Origin: Paenibacillus sp. MSJ-34
GTDB lineage: Bacteria > Bacillota > Bacilli > Paenibacillales > Paenibacillaceae
Direction of reading: 5' to 3'
Length of the DNA: 64,000 bases
Assembly (NCBI RefSeq): GCF_018918005.1
Contig: NZ_JAHLPR010000005.1
Coordinates: 93,890-157,889, forward strand
Shown: in pieces, positions 8,827 to 17,018 of the stretch
How positions within the stretch are numbered: position 1 is the stretch's first letter
Layout of the letters: each line of letters starts with the position of its first letter
The notes under the pieces: generated by a model
Database searches by the model: none
Seen by the model: only the letters and a program-made list of their open reading frames with translations
Told to the model about the DNA's origin: nothing
Translations under genes and position numbers: made by a program

Positions 8827-9528
8827 GTGCATAATAAAATTTTACTGGTGGAAGACGACCGGGATATCGTGGACATGGTGCGGCAATATTTAACGAAAGA
8901 GGGCTTTGACGTCACGGCGGTATACGACGGCGAAGAAGGGATGGAAGCGTTCCGGAAGGAACGTTTCGATTTGCTGCTGGTCGATATTATGATGCCTAGA
9001 CTGGATGGGATCGAATTGGTCAAGATCGTCCGGGAGACAAGCGCGGTGCCGATTCTAATCATGTCGGCCAAGGACAGCGATATCGATAAGGCGCTCGGAC
9101 TGGGCTTCGGGGCCGACGATTACATCGCCAAGCCGTTTTCCATGATCGAGATTTCCGCAAGGATTAAGGCCGCGATCAGGCGAGCGACGAAATACGCGGC
9201 CGACGCGCTGCCGACGAAACCGGATCGGATCGTGACCGTCGGCGGTTTAACGATCGATTTGGATAATTTCTCGGTCGCCAAAAACGATAAGGAACTCAAA
9301 TTAACCTCGAAAGAATTCGATATCTTGAAATTATTCGTCACCAACCCGAACCGGGTGTTCACGAAAGCGCAAATTTACGGTTTTGTATGGAACGATGAAT
9401 ATTACGGCGATGAAAATGTCATTAATGTACATATGAGAAGGTTGCGCGAGAAAATCGAAGATGAGCCGTCCAGCCCGAAATACATTAAGACGCTATGGGG
9501 TATCGGCTATAAATGGGAAGGCGGTTAA
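8827..9528 (+). CDS. OmpR/PhoB-family response regulator
   Basis: 233 residues. Receiver with VEDD, phosphate-accepting Asp53 in LLVDIMMP and Lys in IAKPFS; C-terminal winged helix with LTSKEFDILKLFVTNPNR, ending GIGYKWEGG. GTG start with AAAGG upstream (weak spacing). The kinase gene starts one base after its stop codon. Probable binding sites are the three 11-bp repeats at 11451-11483 ahead of the ABC genes. Confidence 0.9.
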   Translation: MHNKILLVEDDRDIVDMVRQYLTKEGFDVTAVYDGEEGMEAFRKERFDLLLVDIMMPRLDGIELVKIVRETSAVPILIMSAKDSDIDKALGLGFGADDYIAKPFSMIEISARIKAAIRRATKYAADALPTKPDRIVTVGGLTIDLDNFSVAKNDKELKLTSKEFDILKLFVTNPNRVFTKAQIYGFVWNDEYYGDENVINVHMRRLREKIEDEPSSPKYIKTLWGIGYKWEGG

Positions 9529-9529
9529 T

Positions 9530-10465
9530 ATGGTCGTCTTTCTTTCGATCGCAATCGTTATTCTGCTGTGCGTCGTTGTGGCGCAGTATCGCGCCGGCCG
9601 AACCAGAAGCGCAAGCCTGCGGCGCGTCCATGAACAGCTTCGCCGGATTGTTGCCGACGGTACAAGCGAGAAGGTGCTCGCCGTTACCGGCGACAAAGAG
9701 CTGATCCCGTTATTGGTCGCCATCAACGATTTGCTCGAAACGAACCGAGCCAATGCGGCTCATGGATTGAAAACGGAAATGTCGGTGAAGCGGATGATAT
9801 CGAACATTTCACATGATCTCAAGACGCCGCTCACCGTCATACAAGGTTATTTGGAAACGTTAAAACTTGACCATACTATGAATGCGGCGGAAAGAAACGC
9901 ACTCCTTTCCAAAGTGCATCAAAAAACGATCGAAGTATTGGGATTGATCCATAAGTTTTTCGATTTGGCCAGGCTGGAATCCGGCGATAAGGATCTTCCC
10001 TTGGGCAGAATCGATCTGAGCGAGGTATGCCGGAGGAAAATATTGCAGTTTTACGATATTTTATCGGGGAAAGGCTTGGACGTGCGGATTCGGATACCGG
10101 ATGTACCGGTATATATATTAGGCAACGAGGAAGCGCTGGACCGCATACTGGACAATTTGATTTCCAATGCGGTAAAGTATGGCGGCGACGGAAACGTGAT
10201 CGGGTTAACGTTGCGGTTCGACGATTCCTATGCCGCGATCGACGTTTGGGACAAGGGAAGAGGCATCGGCGAGATGCATAAGGACAGGGTGTTCGAGCGT
10301 ATGTATACGCTTGAGGATTCGAGAAACCGGTCCAACGAGAGCAGCGGACTCGGCCTGACGATTACGAAACGGTTGGTGGAGAAACTGGGAGGCACGATTC
10401 ATGTGAAGAGCAAGCCCGATGTGGAAACGGTGTTCTCCATCCGTTTCACTAGATTGACATATTAA
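9530..10465 (+). CDS. Sensor histidine kinase with a single membrane segment
   Basis: 311 residues from the ATG at 9530. One hydrophobic segment (residues 2-18) is followed at once by cytoplasmic sequence, so there is no outside sensor domain. Phosphorylated His95 lies in SNISHDLKTP; the ATPase domain has DNLISNAVKYG, DKGRGIG and SSGLGLTI. Kinases with this minimal design usually sense through a partner membrane protein, here plausibly the ABC exporter downstream. Coupled to the response regulator gene. Confidence 0.9.
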   Translation: MVVFLSIAIVILLCVVVAQYRAGRTRSASLRRVHEQLRRIVADGTSEKVLAVTGDKELIPLLVAINDLLETNRANAAHGLKTEMSVKRMISNISHDLKTPLTVIQGYLETLKLDHTMNAAERNALLSKVHQKTIEVLGLIHKFFDLARLESGDKDLPLGRIDLSEVCRRKILQFYDILSGKGLDVRIRIPDVPVYILGNEEALDRILDNLISNAVKYGGDGNVIGLTLRFDDSYAAIDVWDKGRGIGEMHKDRVFERMYTLEDSRNRSNESSGLGLTITKRLVEKLGGTIHVKSKPDVETVFSIRFTRLTY

Positions 10466-10485
10466 CCTATAGCCAAAAGGAGCCG

Positions 10486-11361
10486 TTGATCAACTACATG
10501 TATACAATTTTTAAAACTCCTGAAGGAGAACAGCGTTTTCATGACGCTTACAGCAAAATTTTGTCCGTTTGGCCGGTTCCCTACGATACGCTGGATATTT
10601 CGACCCGTTTCGGGACGACTCATGTCATCGCATGCGGAAAGCCTGAAGCTCCCCCCTTGCTCCTGTTGCATGGCATGACCGCAAATTCTACGATGTGGAA
10701 AGAGAATATCGCCGATCTGAGCGGCCGATATCGCACCTATGCCGTCGATGTGATGGGGGACTTCGGGAAAAGCGTTGTGACCAAACCGTTGCAATCCCCG
10801 GAGGATTGCAACCTTTGGCTAAGCGACGTTCTCGACGGGCTCAGATTGGGAAGGACGAATGTATTGGGACATTCCATGGGGGGATGGTTGGCGCTGAATT
10901 TTGCTCTGCATGCGCCCAGGAAAGTGAATCGCCTCATTCTGCTCGCTCCGGTCGGGGCGTTCTATTCGATTCCGCTGCAGTTTATGTTCAAAGTGTACCC
11001 GGCCTTGCTGCTGCCGAGCCCGCGGAGAATTGAACGGGCATGGAACTGGTTTCTGGCGAAGGGCAACCGGCTGGACGAGCTTGCGATGGGCCAAGCCGTG
11101 GAAGCGTATACTCATTGCCGCATGCTGCTTAAAGTAATACCGAAACGGTTTGCGCAAGAGCAGTTGCAGCAATTGGCGGTTCCGACCCTGTTCCTCGTCG
11201 GAGAGGAAGAGGTCATCTACAATGCCCGCAAGGCGGCCAAACTTGTCCGTAAACTGATTCCAACCGCGGAGACGGAAATCGTTCCTCGCGCCAGCCATTG
11301 CTTGAATGCGGAACAAGCGGAAATCGTCAACGGGCGTATCTTGCGCTTCCTGAATCAATAA
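10486..11361 (+). CDS. Alpha/beta-fold hydrolase
   Basis: 291 residues with oxyanion-loop LLLLHGMTANS, nucleophile elbow GHSMGG (Ser) near residue 126, and a C-terminal ASHCLN supplying the His; VVGEE-type context (LFLVGEEE) carries the likely acid. Enzymes of this fold cleave esters, amides or epoxides; the substrate is not evident. AAAAGGAG precedes a TTG at 10486 with short spacing; an ATG at 10498 is the alternative start. It closes the transcription unit of the two-component genes because a strong terminator follows. Confidence 0.85.
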   Translation: MINYMYTIFKTPEGEQRFHDAYSKILSVWPVPYDTLDISTRFGTTHVIACGKPEAPPLLLLHGMTANSTMWKENIADLSGRYRTYAVDVMGDFGKSVVTKPLQSPEDCNLWLSDVLDGLRLGRTNVLGHSMGGWLALNFALHAPRKVNRLILLAPVGAFYSIPLQFMFKVYPALLLPSPRRIERAWNWFLAKGNRLDELAMGQAVEAYTHCRMLLKVIPKRFAQEQLQQLAVPTLFLVGEEEVIYNARKAAKLVRKLIPTAETEIVPRASHCLNAEQAEIVNGRILRFLNQ

Positions 11362-11391
11362 GACGGACCTATGGTCCGGGGGTTATAGAAG

Positions 11392-11440
11392 AAGCTTATG
11401 GAGTGAATACCGAGGGGATTCGTCTCTATAAGCTTTTTAA
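11392..11440 (+). terminator. Terminator between hydrolase and ABC genes
   Basis: AAGCTTATGGAG (11392-11403) pairs with CTCTATAAGCTT (11424-11435; one G-T pair), followed by TTTTTAA. A 12-bp stem. It separates the two-component/hydrolase unit from the ABC genes, which therefore need their own promoter. Confidence 0.88.
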
Positions 11441-11450
11441 CGCTAGGGAG

Positions 11451-11490
11451 CTTAAGAAATTTGTAAGAATCGGGTAAGAAAAAAGATAAT
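11451..11490 (+). promoter_or_regulatory. Three 11-bp repeats and -10 of the ABC exporter promoter
   Basis: CTTAAGAAATT (11451-11461), TGTAAGAATCG (11462-11472) and GGTAAGAAAAA (11473-11483) are contiguous and share TAAGAA, one copy per helical turn. A -10 GATAAT follows at 11485-11490. The -35 slot for a 17-base spacer would be 11462-11467, inside the middle repeat and not like TTGACA, as expected for a promoter that needs an OmpR-family activator. Confidence 0.7.
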
Positions 11491-11538
11491 CTCATCTTTT
11501 AACATAAGAAGCAGCGAAGAGAGAGAGGAGATAGAAAC

Positions 11539-12462
11539 ATGTCCTATATATTGCGGACTCATCATGTCACGAAAACATATCAAGGCAAGGAAGCCGTGTC
11601 GGATGTCAGCATGAATGTAAGAAAAGGAGAAATCTACGGGTTTTTAGGGCCGAACGGGGCGGGAAAAACGACCATGATGCGCATGATCACGAATTTGGTG
11701 AAGCCGACCGGCGGCGAGATAGAAATATTCGGCGAACGATTGGCCGACGCCTCGTACGGAGTATTGGGGAGGATAGGTTCAATCATCGAGTACCCGATTT
11801 TCTATGATAGACTGACAGCCTATGAAAATTTGGATATTCATTGCGAGTATATGGGCTATCACAACAAGAAAGCGATTGGCGAAGCGCTGAAACTGGTCAA
11901 TTTGTACGGAATCGAAGGAAAAGCGGTCAAGGACTTTTCGCTTGGCATGAAGCAAAGATTGGGCATAGCGAGAGCCGTCTTAACGAAACCGGAATTGTTG
12001 ATTTTGGATGAACCGATTAACGGCCTCGATCCCGTAGGCATTAAGGAACTGCGCGATTTGTTCAAGGTATTGTCGCGGGAATATGGAATTACGCTTTTGA
12101 TCTCCAGCCATATTCTAGGCGAAATCGAGCAGATTGCCGATACTGTCGGTGTCATTAACGGCGGGAAAATGATACAAGAAGTGTCCATGGAGCAGATTAA
12201 GGAAAGGAACGTCGATTATATCGAATTGACGACGGACGATTGCGCCAAAGCGGCGTTTGTGCTGGAACATCATCTGAACATATCCAACTTGCGCGTGATC
12301 GACAACCGCTTCATCCGGGTGTACGACGGGGGATTGAACCAAAGCGAGCTAACGAAGTCGCTCGTTATGCACGATATCGCTATTGAATCGATCCGGAAGC
12401 AAAACAGCTCGTTGGAGGATTACTTCTTGCAATTGTTGAATGGGGGTGAAATGAGTGCTTAA
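11539..12462 (+). CDS. ABC transporter ATP-binding protein (bacitracin/lantibiotic exporter type)
   Basis: 307 residues: Walker A GPNGAGKTT near residue 41, signature FSLGMKQRLG, Walker B LLILDEPINGLDP, and a C-terminal extension of about 90 residues as in BcrA/SpaF-type ATPases. GAGGAG precedes the ATG. Overlaps the permease gene by 8 bases. With the preceding two-component system this is the usual layout of antimicrobial-peptide resistance, though the substrate cannot be read from the sequence. Confidence 0.92.
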   Translation: MSYILRTHHVTKTYQGKEAVSDVSMNVRKGEIYGFLGPNGAGKTTMMRMITNLVKPTGGEIEIFGERLADASYGVLGRIGSIIEYPIFYDRLTAYENLDIHCEYMGYHNKKAIGEALKLVNLYGIEGKAVKDFSLGMKQRLGIARAVLTKPELLILDEPINGLDPVGIKELRDLFKVLSREYGITLLISSHILGEIEQIADTVGVINGGKMIQEVSMEQIKERNVDYIELTTDDCAKAAFVLEHHLNISNLRVIDNRFIRVYDGGLNQSELTKSLVMHDIAIESIRKQNSSLEDYFLQLLNGGEMSA

Positions 12463-13150
12463 GCTAATGAGATTGGAAATGCGCAAGTATAAGCTTGGCG
12501 TTTACATCCGCTCGGCCTTGATTGCCAATCTAATCATTTTCGGCTTTTTATGTCTTATCTCCTTTGTGGAGAAATTCGAGGGCGAGGCCATATTTACGGA
12601 TTACGCGACGGCTTTCTTGCTCATCGATACGATCGTCAGAGCGACGTTTCTCGTTTTCGCATCGGTACTTATGGCTCGCATAGTCATAGGCGAGTTCAAT
12701 AACAAATTGATAACGGTATTGTTCATGTATCCGATCAACCGGATCAAATTGATGCTCTCCAAGCTGATTATTGTTGTCCTGTTTACCTTTATATGCATGA
12801 TCGTCTCAAATGTATTGCTGTACGCCGCCTTCTATATCTTCGATTCTTTTGCCGATGTCGTTCCGGCAAAGCTAACGGCATCGTTGATCGCGCAGAAGGC
12901 GGTATGGATCCCGATCGACGCCGCATTGAGCAGCATGATCGCTTTGATCCCTCTCTATTTCGGAATGAGAAAATATTCGTCCGCGACGACGATCGTATCT
13001 TCCTTCTTGCTTGCAATCGTCGTCTGCCAAGATACGAACGGCTTTTCCGTCTTTACCTCATTCATTTCGGTAGCTGTTCTGTTGGCGGGGGTCGGCGTAT
13101 TCCTCGCGTTTCTGTCGATCAGAAAGATCGAGCATGCCGATGTGGTGTAG
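12455..13150 (+). CDS. ABC-2 type transporter permease
   Basis: 231 residues with about six membrane segments, opening MLKLMRLEMRKYKLGVYIRS. GTG start preceded by GGGGGTG; overlaps the ATPase gene by 8 bases, so both halves are made together. No terminator is visible directly after it. Confidence 0.85.
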   Translation: MLKLMRLEMRKYKLGVYIRSALIANLIIFGFLCLISFVEKFEGEAIFTDYATAFLLIDTIVRATFLVFASVLMARIVIGEFNNKLITVLFMYPINRIKLMLSKLIIVVLFTFICMIVSNVLLYAAFYIFDSFADVVPAKLTASLIAQKAVWIPIDAALSSMIALIPLYFGMRKYSSATTIVSSFLLAIVVCQDTNGFSVFTSFISVAVLLAGVGVFLAFLSIRKIEHADVV

Positions 13151-13253
13151 ATCACGCCTCCGTATATTTTTGTCGTTTTGTGCGTTTGAATGAAGCCATT
13201 CTTTCAACTCTAGCATTTTCTAATACTATCTTAGTAAAAAGGAGTTGAAAGAA

Positions 13254-13517
13254 TTGGCGGATATCGTAACGATTCGAACGAGACGGGATCAGGCAGGAGT
13301 ACGGAGAATCAGCGGGGTATGCGTGATCGGCAGCTCCGCGCCATGCCAAGGATTCCTGGTAGTTGGGCGGCGTTTCGCCCCGGCTCGCAGATGCCTGCTG
13401 GAAAACGGTTTTGTGATTGTTTTCCAAAGCGGCGGAGTTTTTGTGTTCCGGCGCAAACGGCGCAGCCAGCGCAAACAGGGTAACCAGCGCAATCAGGCCA
13501 ACCAGGGCAACCAGTAA
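13254..13517 (+). CDS. Small basic protein with a Gln/Asn-rich C-terminal repeat, unrecognised
   Basis: About 87 residues. The body (GVCVIGSSAPCQGFLVVGRRF, FVIVFQSGGVFVFRRKRR) is hydrophobic with two Cys, followed by a run of GNQ/RNQ/ANQ repeats to the stop. AAGGAG lies about 9 bases before a TTG at 13254; another TTG at 13245 touches the ribosome site. A strong terminator follows at once, which supports transcription. Low-complexity tails of this sort occur on surface or spore proteins, but there is no firm assignment and it could be spurious. Confidence 0.4.
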   Translation: MADIVTIRTRRDQAGVRRISGVCVIGSSAPCQGFLVVGRRFAPARRCLLENGFVIVFQSGGVFVFRRKRRSQRKQGNQRNQANQGNQ

Positions 13518-13532
13518 CGATCTAATCGAAAG

Positions 13533-13564
13533 GAACCCCGCTTCGCGCGCGTGAAGCGGGGTTC
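13533..13564. terminator. Bidirectional terminator
   Basis: GAACCCCGCTTC (13533-13544) pairs perfectly with GAAGCGGGGTTC (13553-13564). It lies between the small gene on the plus strand and the convergent yesN-type gene, with T-rich tails both ways (TTATT and TTTCG). Confidence 0.85.
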
Positions 13565-13573
13565 TTATTGCCC

Positions 13574-15196
13574 TTAACGTTCCGGTTCATGGCTGCTGCG
13601 GATCCGATCGCGGAAATCCTTGGGCGTTACGCCCGTTTCCTTCTTGAATACGCGGTTGAAGTGGCGGATATTCGCAAATCCGGTTTTTTCGGCGATCACG
13701 GCGATTTTGTCGCCGGTGAAGGCGAGCCGCTTTTTCGCCGCTTCCACGCGAATTTCCGTCAGTTTTTCGATAAACGATTTGCCGGTACGTTGCTTGAACA
13801 ACGTGCTGAAGTAGGCGGGGTTCAAATAAACGGCGTCGGCGACTTCCTTGAGCGTGACGGGCTGGTCGAAATGCCGCTCGATAAAGCGCAGCGACTTATC
13901 GATCGGACCGGACTCGAACGGGGCGGTTCCGCCCCCGATGCATTCCGTCAATCGAGTTAACAGGGTCCGGCACGCTTCAATCAATTCGTCCCGAGCCGAT
14001 AAGGAACATACGTCAACCAGAACGGAGCGGATGTCTTTCTCGCCCAGCCAACGTTTGGAAATGCCAAGCTCCAGCGCGAGCTCATAATAATGAATCAATA
14101 ATTTGCATACTTGCTGATGCACCGCTTCCGGATTTTTCGCCTGCCGGCACAGGTCGGTGATGACCGTTTCGACGCGCCTGCTCGTTTCCTCCGGCCGTCC
14201 TTCGTTGATCGATTGTTCCAGCGCCTCCCATGACCATTTTTTCATGCCGGTTTGAACCGCCCGGCCGGCCGCCGTTTGCGCATAGTCGAGCACTTTATCT
14301 CCTCCGACGATCAATCGGTATAACAAGGCGATCTCCGCTTCATTGTACGTTCGCGGGATTTGCCGAATCCCCTCCGCGGGTTGTCCCATCCCGATCGTCA
14401 CGGTCAGATTGGACAACGATTTGATCTGTTTTCGAATCGTTTCCGCCGCTTCAGCGATATGATCCATTGCGGAAGGATGGGGCAAATTCAGCAGCCCCAC
14501 CACATCGGTATCCGACATGACGAAGCAGAACGCTTTCGCGCGCCTGTTCAAAATTTCCTGGGCAAATTGCTGAATATACAGATGAAATAACGAAGGATCG
14601 GCCCGCTTGAACCGGTCTCGATCGACAGAACTTTTATCCATTTTAATCACGATGCACATATAGTAGGGATGCGTAAAATCGACGCCGATTTTTTGCAACA
14701 GTTGCAATTCGCTCTCATGCATGCTCCCCCGCAAAAAGCCGGCGATCAGATGCTCGCTCACATGCTGCCGGATCAAGTAATCTTCTTTCGGCGCGATGGC
14801 TTTCGAATCCCGCTGCGCCTTGTTCGCAAGTTTCCGCTTCATCTCGCCGAGCACGCGTGCCAACTCGTCGCGTTCGATCGGCTTCATGACGTAATCTTTG
14901 GCGCCTTGCCGGAGCGATTGCCGCACATAGGTGAAGTCGTCGTAACCGCTGATGACGACGCATAGCAGATCCGGAAAACGTTCCCGGGCAACTTGCTGCA
15001 GCTGAATTCCGTCCATTCGGGGCATGCGGATATCGGTCAAGAGCACTTCGGGCTGCAGCGTCTGCAGCATGTCGAGCGCTTCGTACCCGTCCCGCGCTTC
15101 CCCGACCACTTCCCAATCTTGATCCATGGCGGAAATCATCGAACGCAACCCTTTGCGGAAAATCGTCTCGTCGTCTACAATCAAAATTTTAGGCAT
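13574..15196 (-). CDS. YesN-type response regulator with AraC DNA-binding domain
   Basis: 540 residues. Receiver 1-120 with VDDE, phosphate-accepting Asp55 (LLTDIRMPRMDG) and Lys in VMKPIE; a middle region of about 280 residues; and a C-terminal AraC pair of helix-turn-helices (VTLKEVADAVYLNPAYFSTL, IAVIAEKTGFANIRHFNRVF). It is the cytoplasmic half of the two-component system that normally activates the neighbouring sugar-uptake genes. GGAGGAGG precedes the ATG. Last gene of the minus-strand sugar operon. Confidence 0.93.
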   Translation of the reverse strand: MPKILIVDDETIFRKGLRSMISAMDQDWEVVGEARDGYEALDMLQTLQPEVLLTDIRMPRMDGIQLQQVARERFPDLLCVVISGYDDFTYVRQSLRQGAKDYVMKPIERDELARVLGEMKRKLANKAQRDSKAIAPKEDYLIRQHVSEHLIAGFLRGSMHESELQLLQKIGVDFTHPYYMCIVIKMDKSSVDRDRFKRADPSLFHLYIQQFAQEILNRRAKAFCFVMSDTDVVGLLNLPHPSAMDHIAEAAETIRKQIKSLSNLTVTIGMGQPAEGIRQIPRTYNEAEIALLYRLIVGGDKVLDYAQTAAGRAVQTGMKKWSWEALEQSINEGRPEETSRRVETVITDLCRQAKNPEAVHQQVCKLLIHYYELALELGISKRWLGEKDIRSVLVDVCSLSARDELIEACRTLLTRLTECIGGGTAPFESGPIDKSLRFIERHFDQPVTLKEVADAVYLNPAYFSTLFKQRTGKSFIEKLTEIRVEAAKKRLAFTGDKIAVIAEKTGFANIRHFNRVFKKETGVTPKDFRDRIRSSHEPER

Positions 15197-15232
15197 GCAG
15201 AAACCTCCTCCACGTCTGCGGCCGAACCGGGG

Positions 15233-17008
15233 TCACAGGTTGACCGGCAGCGATAACGTGACCTTCACACCCTGAAAAGGCATGCTCTCCAAGGCGACTC
15301 CGTAACCGCAGCCGAAATGAAGCACGATTCGGCGATGCACGTTTAACAATCCGTTTCCCGTCGTGCCTCCCACATCTTTCGTTTCGCGCAAGCGCCGCCG
15401 CACTTCTTCCAGCTGTTCGTTCGTCATGCCGATGCCGTCGTCTTCGACGACGATGTACAGCGTGCCGCCGTCTTGCCGGCTCGACAGCCGAATGCAGCCG
15501 TTCCCGACGCCTTTGTCCAAGCCGTGATTAATCGCATTTTCCACGATCGGTTGAATCATGAGCGGAATAACTTTGCAGCGAAGAACGGCTTCGTCCGCCT
15601 GCATGTCAAAATGGATTCGATCTTCATACCGCATTTTTTGAATCGTCATATATCCTTTTACATGCTCGAATTCTTCCCGCAGCGTTACTTTCTCTTTCCG
15701 GTCGCTCAGGCTGTACCGCAGCAAGCGGCTTAAATTATTCGCCATCGTCACGATCTCGCGGTTGCCTTCCACTTCCGCATACATGCTGATGGAGCCGAGC
15801 GTATTGTAGAGAAAATGCGGGTTAATCTTGCTTTGCAATGCCGCAATTTGCGCGTCCTTCTCGCGGATTTCCGTCTCATACAACAAATATCCGAGCTCGC
15901 TCAGCTTCGAAACCATCATATTGAAGGCATTGCCCAGATGCCCGACCTCATCCCATTGCGTTACCGGGAACGAAACGAGAAGATCGCCGCGCTCCACCTT
16001 GCGCATTAATCTTCGCAGCTTGCGCAGCGGCATCGTGATGCGGTAAGCGAGAAAGACCGAGAGCAGCAGCGCAAGCCCGATGCAAATCGTTCCGATCAAT
16101 AGAATCGAATTGCGGACGACGACGCTGTCCTTCATCAGCTCGTCCACCGGCACGACGCCTACCGTCGTCCAGTTCGTGACCGGCGACGTCACATAGGCGG
16201 CGAGCAGACGCTCGCCTTGATCGCTCAGATGAGATACCCCTTCGCCGCTGAGCGCGCCCAGGCCCGACCATACCTCGGAATTGGTTTTGCGGATGACCAA
16301 ATTACCGAGTTTGTCCGTAATGTAGAGAGACTCTCTCTTCCCCAGGCTGACTTGGGATAAAATTTGCATAATCAGCTTCGGATCGATATCGATGACGATG
16401 TAGCCAAGCGTCTTGCCGGTATCGAAGCTGCGCAGCTCGCGGGCGATCGAGAACACCTGATAGGCCGTGCCGCCGGTCGATTTCACCTCATGGGTCGTAA
16501 TGAACGCCGGTTGCCCGAATTGGCCCTGGGCTTTCTTCAACCAATCCGCGTTGTCGTCGAGCTTATAGGTCGTCACGTACTGGCTTTCCGGCAGCACCAC
16601 ATAGGAGGCGCCGTTCTCGCCATACAATGAAACGCCCATAATATCGACTCTTCCGTTGAGGAACACTTTGGAGACGAATCCGTTCAATTGGTCGATCTCT
16701 TCCAAGGTGAGCGGCTGCCCTTGTTCCCGGGGGGCTTCCAAATAGTCGAGAATTTCTTGATATTGATAAGGCATGATGGAGAGGCGGTTCAATTCATTCA
16801 TATAGGTATCGATATTTAACGTCGCCTGCTTTAACGTTTGAAGCTGGTAATCCCCGACGTTCTTTTCCATCGTTTTCGTAAAGCTGGAGAAAGCGAACAT
16901 CGCGATAATGCCGAACGGAATGACGATGAGAATGAAGTTGATCCAGATCAGCTTTCGTGCCAGTTCCTGATTTTTAAACCGTTGCAAGGCGGTTCGAACG
17001 ATTCTCAT
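15233..17008 (-). CDS. YesM-type sensor histidine kinase
   Basis: 591 residues: membrane segment about 20-42, large extracytoplasmic Cache-like sensor about 43-300, second segment about 300-323, HAMP about 324-375, His-kinase domain with phosphorylated His398 in INPHFLYNTL, then VENAINHGL and VEDDGIGM of the ATPase. The family senses oligosaccharides outside the cell, directly or through a binding protein. Start ATG after AAGGAGAC. Only 10 bases separate it from the second binding-protein gene upstream, which is unusual and suggests a functional link. Confidence 0.93.
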   Translation of the reverse strand: MRIVRTALQRFKNQELARKLIWINFILIVIPFGIIAMFAFSSFTKTMEKNVGDYQLQTLKQATLNIDTYMNELNRLSIMPYQYQEILDYLEAPREQGQPLTLEEIDQLNGFVSKVFLNGRVDIMGVSLYGENGASYVVLPESQYVTTYKLDDNADWLKKAQGQFGQPAFITTHEVKSTGGTAYQVFSIARELRSFDTGKTLGYIVIDIDPKLIMQILSQVSLGKRESLYITDKLGNLVIRKTNSEVWSGLGALSGEGVSHLSDQGERLLAAYVTSPVTNWTTVGVVPVDELMKDSVVVRNSILLIGTICIGLALLLSVFLAYRITMPLRKLRRLMRKVERGDLLVSFPVTQWDEVGHLGNAFNMMVSKLSELGYLLYETEIREKDAQIAALQSKINPHFLYNTLGSISMYAEVEGNREIVTMANNLSRLLRYSLSDRKEKVTLREEFEHVKGYMTIQKMRYEDRIHFDMQADEAVLRCKVIPLMIQPIVENAINHGLDKGVGNGCIRLSSRQDGGTLYIVVEDDGIGMTNEQLEEVRRRLRETKDVGGTTGNGLLNVHRRIVLHFGCGYGVALESMPFQGVKVTLSLPVNL

Positions 17009-17018
17009 GCTTGTCTCC

